A stretch of 64,000 nt of DNA from an uncultured bacterium (GTDB lineage: Bacteria; Actinomycetota; Coriobacteriia; Coriobacteriales; Coriobacteriaceae): positions 13,719-77,718 of the forward strand of contig CAJMST010000009.1 of the NCBI GenBank assembly GCA_905216145.1, written 5' to 3'. Both the position numbers and the translations under genes were made by a program. Shown here one piece after another: positions 9,864-18,300 of the stretch. Within the stretch, counting starts at the first letter, position 1. Each line of letters starts with the position of its first letter. Under the pieces are notes generated by a model. It was not told the origin of the DNA. It made no database searches and was given only the letters and a program-made list of their open reading frames with translations.

Positions 9864-9954
9864 GGAGAGTTGTCCGAGTGGCCGAAGGAGCACGATTGGA
9901 AATCGTGTAGGCGTCAAAAGCGTCTCCAGGGTTCAAATCCCTGACTCTCCGCCA
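9864..9954 (+). tRNA. tRNA-Ser (anticodon GGA)
   Basis: Acceptor arms GGAGAGT and ACTCTCC pair fully, and CCA is encoded at the 3' end. The anticodon arm CACGA-TTGGAAA-TCGTG gives GGA, reading UCC/UCU. The long variable arm and the 91-nt length fit a class II tRNA. Confidence 0.95.
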
Positions 9955-9963
9955 GTTAATTCC

Positions 9964-9992
9964 AAAGCAGGCCTTCGAGCCTGCTTTGTTTT
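9964..9992 (+). terminator. terminator after the first tRNA-Ser
   Basis: A 9-bp stem AAAGCAGGC / GCCTGCTTT with a short loop is followed by GTTTTT, ten bases past the tRNA. Confidence 0.85.
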
Positions 9993-10002
9993 TACCCCAC
10001 GC

Positions 10003-10093
10003 GGAGGGGTGGCAGAGTGGTTGAATGCGGCGGTCTCGAAAACCGTTTGGCCTGTATAAGGTCACGAGGGTTCGAATCCCTCCTCCTCCGCCA
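10003..10093 (+). tRNA. tRNA-Ser (anticodon CGA)
   Basis: Acceptor GGAGGGG pairs with CTCCTCC (one G-U), and CCA is encoded. The anticodon loop CTCGAAA gives CGA, reading UCG. A long variable arm is present (91 nt, class II). No separate promoter was seen after the preceding terminator, so read-through or a weak promoter is implied. Confidence 0.95.
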
Positions 10094-10104
10094 TTTTGGT
10101 TGAG

Positions 10105-10131
10105 AAAGCTCCCAAGAATGGGAGCTTTTTT
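10105..10131 (+). terminator. terminator after the second tRNA-Ser
   Basis: A 9-bp stem AAAGCTCCC / GGGAGCTTT around AAGAAT is followed by a T-run. Confidence 0.87.
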
Positions 10132-10166
10132 GTTATCGAAATACATCTCGATCCCGCGCTTCCCCA

Positions 10167-10243
10167 AACATGTACGTCAGCCTCCAAAAACGACATTTTT
10201 CGACATCTTTGGAGGCTGACGTACACGTTTGGATTGAGCTCAC
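10167..10243. repeat. 77-bp palindromic repeat, left copy
   Basis: The copy contains an 18-bp dyad, TGTACGTCAGCCTCCAAA and its complement (one mismatch), around a loop that carries CGACAT twice. Its reverse complement matches 11354-11430 at 74 of 77 positions. Together the two copies bracket the nuclease gene as terminal inverted repeats. Confidence 0.9.
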
Positions 10244-10253
10244 GGGAGCAGCA

Positions 10254-11261
10254 CTATTCGGAAGGTGCCTCCTCGTCTCGCATGCTTTTCCAGTTGCGGA
10301 TAAGTGCCTTGCGTAGTTCGTTTTGTTTTCTCTGGTACCCGGTGTCGGTACAGCGAGGCATGCCGAGTGCTTCGCGAATGTTGTTCATGGCGCGGTGAAA
10401 GGCGAGCTGGCTGCCGAACTGAGCCGAAGTGAGCGTAACGATTCGATATCCCATTTGGGAGAGAACGGCCTCTCGCTCCGCATCTGCTCCCTTGCGCTCG
10501 AGCTCATCGTGAAAACCGCCCTTATATTCGATACCGAGCTCCCTGCGCTTATAGGTCACGAGCGCATCGATTTTGAGTGTTCGAGCTTTGGCGCAATGCC
10601 AGAGACGTTGAGGGATCTCGAGCGGTTTGTTGAGTTCGATACCTCGGATGCCAACGCCGCCTTCGCTTGTTGGGAGCGAGAGGGCGATTGCCGAAGCGGT
10701 CTCCATAGGCGAGGCCGAGTGATCGTAGATGTGCCTGAGCGCGAGCCGTGCACGTGTGGCACCGGGTTTGCCGGGGTGCCGATCGAGCAGTTCGGTTATT
10801 TCATCCTTGGAGGTGGTGGCTGGTTGCTCGGTATAAGGGTCGGCGGGATTGAGCCTCATGCGATAATCGCCGCAAACTTCATAGCCATATTCGAGATATT
10901 CGATCCTATCCATCCACTCGGCAGCGAGCGCGAAGGTGAAGGCTTCGTCGGTGATGAAGATTCCGGGCGTCAACTCGTTAATATGCTCGTAGGGAAGATT
11001 TTGTCCAAGAATGTGGCAAACGACGCCTTTGGTACGAATTCGCTCAAATTCGAATACAACCGCGATATCGATAGTCTTAAGCATATCGGACGGAATGCCG
11101 CAGTCGGTAAGGGCCTGTCGTATGCGCGCAACACGTTGCTGGGTGGAGATGCCTTGTGCGCCTATCTGGTAGTCGTGCCGCGCAAGAGACTGAACCAAAT
11201 TCTGGGGTGCATGATGGACAAGCCATGCGGTTTTATGCGAAATGAGAACAGGGGTATCCAT
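10254..11261 (-). CDS. DUF559/Vsr-like PD-(D/E)XK nuclease-domain protein
   Basis: The 335-residue protein has two parts. Residues 1-135 look like the N-terminal region of coriobacterial proteins that carry a C-terminal endonuclease domain, with the segment EYLEYGYEVCGDYRM (about 121-135). The C-terminal part (about 225-305) resembles DUF559/Vsr-type folds: Asp232, then Glu245-Tyr-Lys247 as a candidate E-x-K pair, a histidine at 251, then GYRIVTLTSAQ. These residues suit a metal-dependent DNA nuclease. The start ATG 11261 has GAGAGG upstream. It is a single gene with no methylase, helicase or toxin partner beside it, enclosed by 77-bp inverted palindromes. Role unknown: defence, mobility or repair are all possible. 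Confidence 0.75.
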   Translation of the reverse strand: MDTPVLISHKTAWLVHHAPQNLVQSLARHDYQIGAQGISTQQRVARIRQALTDCGIPSDMLKTIDIAVVFEFERIRTKGVVCHILGQNLPYEHINELTPGIFITDEAFTFALAAEWMDRIEYLEYGYEVCGDYRMRLNPADPYTEQPATTSKDEITELLDRHPGKPGATRARLALRHIYDHSASPMETASAIALSLPTSEGGVGIRGIELNKPLEIPQRLWHCAKARTLKIDALVTYKRRELGIEYKGGFHDELERKGADAEREAVLSQMGYRIVTLTSAQFGSQLAFHRAMNNIREALGMPRCTDTGYQRKQNELRKALIRNWKSMRDEEAPSE

Positions 11262-11353
11262 TGAGGGCCTCTCGCTCTGAGCCGGTATCCAACTCTTATG
11301 TCCGTTGAAGTGGGGAAATATACCGGATGTGAGTAAATCAACTCACTCATGCT

Positions 11354-11430
11354 GTGAGCTCAATCCAAACATGTACGTCAGCCTCCAAAGATGTCGGAAA
11401 ATGTCGTTTTTGGAGGGTGACGTACATGTT
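11354..11430. repeat. 77-bp palindromic repeat, right copy (inverted)
   Basis: This is the inverted partner of 10167-10243, with only three differences. It lies 92 bp upstream of the nuclease start codon, so it may also affect that gene's expression. Confidence 0.9.
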
Positions 11431-11565
11431 CTGGACCCCTGGCATTCTGGCAATGCCACGCCCGCACCCGGTCCCGACCGTTTACCGAGCAATAGGGTCG
11501 CCACGCCCGCCAACCATGTACTATGTACGGGCATTGTCTAAACCCACAACCCAAAGGACCCCATC

Positions 11566-12255
11566 TTGCCCGTCGTCGCCGCTATAACCGTTACCTCACA
11601 CGCCTCGGATGCCATGGTCGCTATTCCGTTTTGGCTCGAGATGTTCGCTGTTGTCGCTGCATCGATCTCGGGTGTGCTGGTTGCGCGCGAGCACAAGCTC
11701 GACCTGGTGGGCGCGGTCGCGCTCGCGGTGGTCTGCGGTCTGGGCGGCGGTCTTTTGCGCGATATGACGCTCCAGGTCGGCAACGTCTACATCCTCAACC
11801 AGCCGATGGCGCTTCCGCTTTCCATTGCCACGGCAGCCATCATCTATATTTTCCCGGCAATCGTCGACAAGCCCGAAAAACTCATTCCCCTGCTCGACAT
11901 CATCTCGGTGGGTATTTATGCGGCAACCGGAGCGGACAAGGCGCTGGTCTACGGCTTTGCGCCGGCGGTGTGCATCATGATGGGCTTTTTTACCGCGGTG
12001 GGCGGCGGCATGCTGCGAGATGGTTTTATGGGTGTGGTGCCGGGTATTTTCCAGCGCACCAACTTCTATGCCATCGCGGCTATCGCCGGATCGGCAAGCT
12101 ATGTTTGCCTTGTCATGAGCGGCTTGGTCAGCAATGTCGTCGCACTGGTCGTTTGCGTCGTGGTGACCATGGGGCTGCGCTGGCTATCGCTACGCTTTGA
12201 TATCAAAAGCCCCACCGAGGACGACATCGCACGCTTTTTGCACCGCAAAAAGTAG
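11566..12255 (+). CDS. UPF0126/TRIC-family membrane protein (putative cation channel)
   Basis: The 229-residue protein has about seven hydrophobic helices and the two diagnostic glycine-rich repeats GGGLLRDMTL and GGGMLRDGFM, one in each half of the internally duplicated fold. This family (YadS/UPF0126) is related to trimeric intracellular cation channels and probably conducts potassium or another cation; the ion is not decidable here. The start is TTG 11566 with AAAGGA seven bases upstream. ATG 11614 is an alternative but lacks a good ribosome-binding site. It stands alone between the repeat-bounded nuclease unit and the bactofilin-like gene. Confidence 0.9.
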   Translation: MPVVAAITVTSHASDAMVAIPFWLEMFAVVAASISGVLVAREHKLDLVGAVALAVVCGLGGGLLRDMTLQVGNVYILNQPMALPLSIATAAIIYIFPAIVDKPEKLIPLLDIISVGIYAATGADKALVYGFAPAVCIMMGFFTAVGGGMLRDGFMGVVPGIFQRTNFYAIAAIAGSASYVCLVMSGLVSNVVALVVCVVVTMGLRWLSLRFDIKSPTEDDIARFLHRKK

Positions 12256-12324
12256 GTGGCGCGGCACGACCCTTCGAAATGCAACCGAGAGGCTCTTTTA
12301 GAGCGCCCGCGCGTTGGGTACCCT

Positions 12325-12349
12325 GTTAGGTATATGCCAAACACCTAAC
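12325..12349 (+). promoter_or_regulatory. inverted repeat upstream of the bactofilin-like gene
   Basis: GTTAGGT and ACCTAAC form a dyad around an 11-base centre, ending 13 bp before the start codon and just upstream of an AAAGGA ribosome-binding site. It could be an operator or a leader hairpin. Confidence 0.45.
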
Positions 12350-12362
12350 AAAAGGATCAACC

Positions 12363-13508
12363 ATGGCTTTCAATCAAACCGCGGCGGCGCCGTCACACAA
12401 GATGCGTCGCTGCCTGCTTATGGCATTCGCGCTCATCGCGCTCGCGCTCACCGCTCTTCCCACGGCGTCATTTGCCGGCACGGACACGGCGGGCAACGTA
12501 CTTGCAACCGACAACGACTCTAATCCGTCCGGCGTCGAGGGCGACCTGTACTGGGCCGGTCAGGCCCTCAACTTGGACGACGCCTCCATCGACCGCGACA
12601 TAATTGCGGCAGGCGAGAGCCTCTCCATCCGCGACTGCACGGTGGGCGGCGCCGTCCGTCTGGCGGCACGCACCATCGACATTGCCAAGACCACGGTTGA
12701 TGGCAGCGTGACCGTTGCTGGCCAGCATATCGTTCTCAATTCCGACAGCACCGCTAACTGTTTCTACGCGATAGGCGAGACGGTTGCCTTGCGAGGCTCC
12801 ACCAAGTCGGCAGCGCTCGCGGGCGATACGGTGACCATCGATGGCACCGTCGATGGCGATGTCGAGGTTTGGGCCGACAAACTCATCCTAGGCAAGAACG
12901 CCCACATCACCGGCACCGTGAACGCGCACGTCTCCGAGGACCCCGAGCGTGCCGCGGGAGCCGAGGTCGGCGCGCTCAAGATCGACCGCACCGAGAACGA
13001 GGATACTTCCACCGTTAACGATGTCATCGGCGGCATCGCCGCCGCGGCACTCTCGACCTGCTTTGTCGCTCTGCTGCTCGAGCTCGTCTTTCCGCGCGCG
13101 ACCGCCGGCGCCGCCGGCATGCTCCACCAGCGCCCCATGCCCCTGTGGGTGAGCGGTCTTCTGGGCACGATTGCTATCGCCCCCGCCGTCCTACTGCTGA
13201 TTATCTCTATCGCTGGTCTGTCGCTTGCTGGAACCCTCTTGTGCGGCGTTATCGGCATCGCATTGGTGTCGAGTGCCTTTTCGGGGTGCGCGCTCGCCCG
13301 CATGGTCGGACACATCCAGAACCGCTACGCCATGGCAGCCGTGGGCGGCATAATCGCAGGCGCCCTCACGGGGCTTCCCCTCGTAGGTGACTTCATCAGC
13401 GGCGTGGCCTTTGTCTTTATGCTCGGCTACGTTATCCAGATCATCTGGCGAAACGCCCGCCTCAAGCCGCAGCAGCCGGCTAACACGCCAGGACTCCCCA
13501 CCGCTTAG
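12363..13508 (+). CDS. bactofilin-like (polymer-forming) domain protein with membrane region
   Basis: The 381-residue protein starts with a signal peptide (hydrophobic 20-38, probable cleavage after ASFA). Residues about 60-190 are a right-handed beta-helix of short repeats such as DRDIIAAGESLSIRDCTVGGAVRL and IDGTVDGDVEVWADKLILG, the polymer-forming cytoskeletal (bactofilin) pattern. The C-terminal third (about 225-370) holds four hydrophobic helices. Ordinary bactofilins are cytosolic, so the exported beta-helix attached to a membrane module is a distinct architecture. It may act as a scaffold or as part of an envelope transporter. The start ATG 12363 has AAAGGA upstream. A strong terminator follows at 13586. 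Confidence 0.8.
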   Translation: MAFNQTAAAPSHKMRRCLLMAFALIALALTALPTASFAGTDTAGNVLATDNDSNPSGVEGDLYWAGQALNLDDASIDRDIIAAGESLSIRDCTVGGAVRLAARTIDIAKTTVDGSVTVAGQHIVLNSDSTANCFYAIGETVALRGSTKSAALAGDTVTIDGTVDGDVEVWADKLILGKNAHITGTVNAHVSEDPERAAGAEVGALKIDRTENEDTSTVNDVIGGIAAAALSTCFVALLLELVFPRATAGAAGMLHQRPMPLWVSGLLGTIAIAPAVLLLIISIAGLSLAGTLLCGVIGIALVSSAFSGCALARMVGHIQNRYAMAAVGGIIAGALTGLPLVGDFISGVAFVFMLGYVIQIIWRNARLKPQQPANTPGLPTA

Positions 13509-13520
13509 CCACCAACCGCC

Positions 13521-13577
13521 ACAAAGGGGACAGGCACCTTTGTGTTGGTGCAAAGGGGTCAGGTTACTTTGCACCAA
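13521..13577. repeat. two tandem REP-like palindromes
   Basis: The first (13521-13543) is an imperfect dyad with arms ACAAAGG / CCTTTGT. The second (13545-13577) is a 33-bp dyad with arms TTGGTGCAAAG / CTTTGCACCAA. A diverged copy of the second, in inverted orientation, lies at 19438-19470 on the other side of the pilin operon. Confidence 0.8.
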
Positions 13578-13585
13578 CAAACGAG

Positions 13586-13624
13586 GCGGGGCACTCGGTC
13601 ATATCGACCGGGTGCCCCGCTTTT
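13586..13624 (+). terminator. terminator of the bactofilin-like gene
   Basis: A long GC-rich stem with arms GCGGGGCAC / GTGCCCCGC and an inner CGGTC / GACCG pair is followed by TTTT. Confidence 0.85.
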
Positions 13625-13728
13625 CATGGAGGGTTCTCTGGTAACTTTTTCAAAACCAATGATCATCAGGTCGGTAGGACTGCGCGTCACTCGCTGCGGC
13701 GGCAGCACGCCATTGAGCAAGGGGGCAA

Positions 13729-15372
13729 TTATTTTTCACGACGACTGCCTCCCCGCTTGATGACGAGCGCGACAACAATAGCCGCCACTCCAATGGCAGC
13801 CAAAACCGCCACCAGTACCAACGTTCTATCTCCCGTCGAGGGCATAAAGCCTCGACTTGCTTCTTTGCTTGGGGTGTTGAGCACCGACAGCTCGATCGAA
13901 CCCGTCCCGGCATCGGCGGTATCAACCCGCAGAGGGCTTTCGGCCGACACGGTCACCTTGGGCTTCGCGGCTGTTACCTGCTTAACGTCCAGACCCTCGG
14001 ACGCAACCGTTGCCGTTCGTTTGCCCTCAAAGGCGGTGTATCCCTTGGGAGCCGCGACCTCTTCGACGGTGTAGAGACCCGCGTCCACACCGCTCAATTC
14101 CACATGGCCATCCGCGCCTGTGGTGATGCACGCGTCGGCATCCGTCGACCACGAGCCGTCAGTCGTTAGAATGCGCCCACGGTCATCGATGATGCGCAGC
14201 TTGGCGCCCGCGAGCGGCTTATCGTCTGCGCTTGAGCGCTTGATAAGGCTGAGTCCCCAGGTGTAGGCCGTCGCATCATCGCTCGGCGTGCGGGTGAAGC
14301 CGGCGTCGCCGGACTGGTCGGCAAAGGGAGAGCGCGGGTAGCGCAGGTAGACCTCGTTGGGGTTGCCCTTGGTAACGCCCCGATTGCAGTTGACCCCCAA
14401 CGGCGCGTTGTAGACAGCAACCACACGGGCACCCTCGGCGAAGGCGTCGGCCCCGCCGAGCGCGGCGATCAGGTCGCCGGTGCGCACGGTGAAGGTGCTC
14501 CCCTCGACAGAGACCTTGCACTGTGAAGTTATGTCTGTCCACCCTTTAGCCGGCGTCGAGCTGACGTTGCCGTCCTCACATGCGACCGCACCGAAGCCGC
14601 CCTCGGCGCCCGCCGCCACGTACACATGCATGCTCGCGGCGACCTTGGAGGGATCGATCCCCGCGCTCATGGTGTCGACGAACCGCACCGTATAGGTGTC
14701 GTAGGCCGTGGGGCCCGCCGGGACCGTGGCAGAGAGGCGCCAGTACAGGTCGTCGGCGACCGTGGCGTCGGCGGCCTTCTGCCATGCGGCGGTGCCGTCC
14801 TCCAGCACGTGCTTGGCAACCTTGGGGGTCGCCGCCTTGGGCTTGACGGTGACGGCGCTGCCGCCGACCAGGGCCATGATCGGCGCGGTGCCGGCCTCGC
14901 CCTGGGCGATGGCGTCGTCGTCGGCGACGATGAGCCAGCAGCCACAGGGCAGCTCGGCCGCCGTGCCCGCGTTAAGGGCCACGGAAGTTGCGCCGGCATT
15001 GCAAATCGCACGAGCAAGCTTTGCCGTCAGCGCGGTCGTTATGTGTCCGTCGGCATCCATCCACTCGGCAGCCTCTTGTGCCCCCGATGCCGAGCTATCG
15101 AGCCCCGCATCATGAAGCACGGGGAGAACAGCTTGACGAATGACGTCATTCGCCCACGTTACGTCAGTTGCGACTTTTTGGTCGGCATCAGCATCGTCGG
15201 CAACGATCGCCGAAAAGAGCTGATACGCGTCATACCGCGTCGCAACTTTACCGTCCACCGTAATAGCTCCGGTACCGACAGCATGAGCCGTCCCGGGCAA
15301 CACCACAAAAGAGAGGATAGCAACCGTGACTATCGTCGCGACAGCCAGCAAGCGGCGGCAAAACCTACTCAC
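13729..15372 (-). CDS. LPXTG-type SpaA/FimA-like pilin subunit
   Basis: The 547-residue protein has a signal peptide (cleavage near TAHA-V), a pilin-type N-terminal domain, a D2-type isopeptide domain that begins after VTVKPKAATPK, and a SpaA-like Ig domain (from about LIKRSSADDKPLAGAKLRI) ending in VEEVAAPKGY. The C-terminus has MPSTG, a hydrophobic helix and a basic tail, a sortase sorting signal of LPXTG type. The lysine in VKPK lies where pilins carry the YPK pilin-motif lysine, so it is probably the polymerising shaft subunit. The start is GTG 15372 behind GAGGTGG, overlapping the upstream adhesin gene by 8 nt, which points to translational coupling. No sortase is nearby. Confidence 0.88.
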   Translation of the reverse strand: MSRFCRRLLAVATIVTVAILSFVVLPGTAHAVGTGAITVDGKVATRYDAYQLFSAIVADDADADQKVATDVTWANDVIRQAVLPVLHDAGLDSSASGAQEAAEWMDADGHITTALTAKLARAICNAGATSVALNAGTAAELPCGCWLIVADDDAIAQGEAGTAPIMALVGGSAVTVKPKAATPKVAKHVLEDGTAAWQKAADATVADDLYWRLSATVPAGPTAYDTYTVRFVDTMSAGIDPSKVAASMHVYVAAGAEGGFGAVACEDGNVSSTPAKGWTDITSQCKVSVEGSTFTVRTGDLIAALGGADAFAEGARVVAVYNAPLGVNCNRGVTKGNPNEVYLRYPRSPFADQSGDAGFTRTPSDDATAYTWGLSLIKRSSADDKPLAGAKLRIIDDRGRILTTDGSWSTDADACITTGADGHVELSGVDAGLYTVEEVAAPKGYTAFEGKRTATVASEGLDVKQVTAAKPKVTVSAESPLRVDTADAGTGSIELSVLNTPSKEASRGFMPSTGDRTLVLVAVLAAIGVAAIVVALVIKRGGSRREK

Positions 15373-18300
15373 GACGGCCACCTCGATCCAGATCGCGATG
15401 ACGACGAGCATGCATCCATGTCGCAGCAAAACACAGCATCGAAGCGCCGGCCAGATACGTCATAGTCAAGCCAGCCCCGCCCGCCTCAGGAAGCGTGGTC
15501 GAATACTTATTGGTAAAGGTCGGTGGGGTTGTAGAGCCGTTGTCATAGGTGACCTCGGTGTTTAGCTTTCCTTCTCCATTAGTCACGACAACCTTAACCT
15601 CATGTTTGGTCGTGTCATAGGCGATGTGGTCCTTGACATTGTTCTCGGCGCCCTCGGGGACGACCTCAGAGATGGTGTAAGTGTAGGTATCGGCCTTGTT
15701 GTAGTCGACGTTGAAGGAAACGTTTCCCATGGCATCGTTGGTCACCGTTTGGAGCACCCTGTCGTCGCCATCCTTAAGCACAAATGAGAACTGACCTTCC
15801 TTGAACGTTCCACCTTCGAGCACCTTCTTTGCGTTAATGACCACCTTGCCCGTCATGCGGTTGTCGTAGACCCAGATCTCGTCCTTTTTTGTATCGTCGA
15901 TGATCTCCGCACCATCGACGATGTCCTTTGCCTTAGTTAGCGCAGCCTGATAATCCGCGTCGCTCGCGCCGCCCTTGAGCATGATCCACGTGGGATCGGC
16001 CTTGGCATAGCCAACAGGCGCCTTGGTCTCCACGAGCTGGTAGAGCACGCAATTACTCATCTTCTTGTCGCTTGTGCCGAACGAGATTTTGCCGTTGGCG
16101 TCGGTGGGGACGTCGATCGCGGCCTCGTCAAACGGCGTTCTGGCGTTCTCTACATTTCCGTCATCCGCAACCTGGCCCATATCCACGCTGTAGAGCGTGA
16201 ACTCCGCACCCTTGAGCGTCGCACCGACCTGCTGGGCATCGTACTTGGTCATCGTGATGCCGTAACCATTGCCACCCGCACTGGCGGAAGCGTTCTGGAT
16301 GGTCCATATTTGCTCGTCGATCGCCGTGCCTTCCGTCACACCCGTAAGCTCGGCGGTATTGGAAAGAGACACCTTATCATTGGGGTTTCCAGTCGGTATA
16401 ACCTCGTACTCGACCTTGAGGTATTTCTTGTCGGGCACATTAAGAGTCAACTTCGCACGCGAGCCAGATTCATCCTTGACTTGCTCCATCTTCGACGGAT
16501 AGTCCTCATCAGCCAGCGGTGACCAGGCACCATTCACCCACTCATAGACCTTAAGCGTAGACGGGACCAGCGTGCACTTGGCATCCATGGTGTCGACCAG
16601 CTCGAGGACATCAGTGCCACTCTTAAGATCGACAGCTGACTCGTTGACCAGAATGGTGTACTTGATGCGATTGCTATTACTAATCTGTTCACCAGTCTTT
16701 TTGATTACGTTGTTCTTGACGGTGCCGCTACCGGATTCGAACTTCTTGCCTCCCGACTCGGCGCTGGCCGAGTTGGTGAACTTCACCTCGTTTGTGGAGG
16801 TATCGAGCTCACCACGCTTGACCGCCGTCTGATACGTAAGCTTGGCGTAACCGGCGTAGTCGCCGAGATCCGTCGTGGGAATGGAGAAGGTGACCGTGTT
16901 GCCACTGCTGCTAACGTTGCCGGCGGCAAGCGCCTGACCCGTAACGACCTCCTTGGCCTCGCCTCCGCGCCCAAGCCCCGTATGTTGCTCATAGGGGTTC
17001 TGCACGAGCGTGTACTTTGCGGAGCCTGAAACAAAGCTCATGCCATCTGGGAGGGTATCGGCTATGCTCAGCAGTGCGCCGCCCAGCTTTCCGGCTCCAT
17101 AATATTCAAACTCGCCATTTGCGCCCTCCTTGCCCTTCTGGCGGTTCGCGTACACCGTCCAGTCGACGATCCAGGCGCCCTTCTCATCCGAGCCGTCAAC
17201 GGTATGCCAATCGAAGTTCTCAACCCAAGACACCTTCGACTCCGCTTCCGGCTTCTCGATCGCAGGCGTCGTTTCTTGGTTGACAACGTACTTGACAGGT
17301 TCGGTGAACGGCCACTGTAATTTCAGGCCCGGCGCGCTGACCGACGCAAAGTTTGAGTACCAGCCCGACAGCGCTTCTGATGTGGTGTCGTAGGTGATAA
17401 CGGCGTAGTCCTCTTTCTCGAGGGCGGCTTTCACTTTGTCGTTAATAGAGATACTGAGGTCGTAGTTTTCCTTTGTTTCATTACCCGGAAAGCTAGCCGT
17501 TGGATTCCAGTCGGTGCCCCGTTCCAGCACGGTATCGCCGATTTTAATGGTAATGGAGTTTTCGTCGACACCAAGTTTCTGCGACCATGCCGACTGAAAC
17601 GTGTCCTTCACCGTCACCTCGCCTGGATGGACCGCATTGACGATCGCCTTCAGCGCGACGCGCGTCTCCCACGTCGCCCTGCCCGTCGTCGCCGCCTCAT
17701 CGGATCTCACGAGCCTCTTGGTGATCGGCACAACACCCGTCAGCTGCGGCGTAAAACTGCCAGCATCGGTGCCAGATACGGAGCCTTCACGCTCGATGGT
17801 CGCACTGTTGCGCACGGTGTCGTACGAGCTCGTGTCGTTCATCTTTGTGTGATAAACGATGCAGTAGGTGGCGTACTTATCCTCAAGGTTATCCCGGAAC
17901 TTATAGGAAAAGGAATTTTCCTTTGGGTCAAGGTTGCCTTTCCCAATCTCGACTCCGCTCGCCTCCGACTCGCCTTTGTAAACCGTAAAGTAGTTGCCCG
18001 TATACGTCTGTTTTCCGTCCAGATAATCGGTGAACACGTAGCCGCTCATGTCGACTTTGAGCTTGCCTTGGTTGAGTCTGACCGTCCACTTGATGTCCGA
18101 CGGCGTGCCCGATCCGTTGGACTTGTCAATTATGTCGTAGCCGAATGTAACAGGCTCAGCCGTAGCTGTTTTGTTGTCGCCGTCGGTTGAGCCAGCCCAA
18201 TTCCACGTTGCCGTATTGTCAGCTTTGATCAAATCGCCGTTGTTTGCCGAAACGCCGCTCTTCAGCACCGTTTCGTACGTGATCGTGTGATCGCCCCGGG

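Larger units (their letters stand above)
10167..11430. mobile_element. candidate mobile unit: nuclease gene between 77-bp inverted repeats
   Basis: The 1264-bp segment consists of two nearly identical 77-bp palindromic repeats in opposite orientation and one gene between them. There is no transposase, and no target-site duplication was recognised outside the repeats. The layout is that of a small transposable or REPIN-like unit. Mobility is inferred from the architecture only. Confidence 0.45.

Noticed and set aside
13521..13543. Riboswitch or small RNA downstream of the bactofilin-like gene
   Set aside because: The structure is explained by two simple REP-like palindromes followed by a terminator; no conserved aptamer features were seen.
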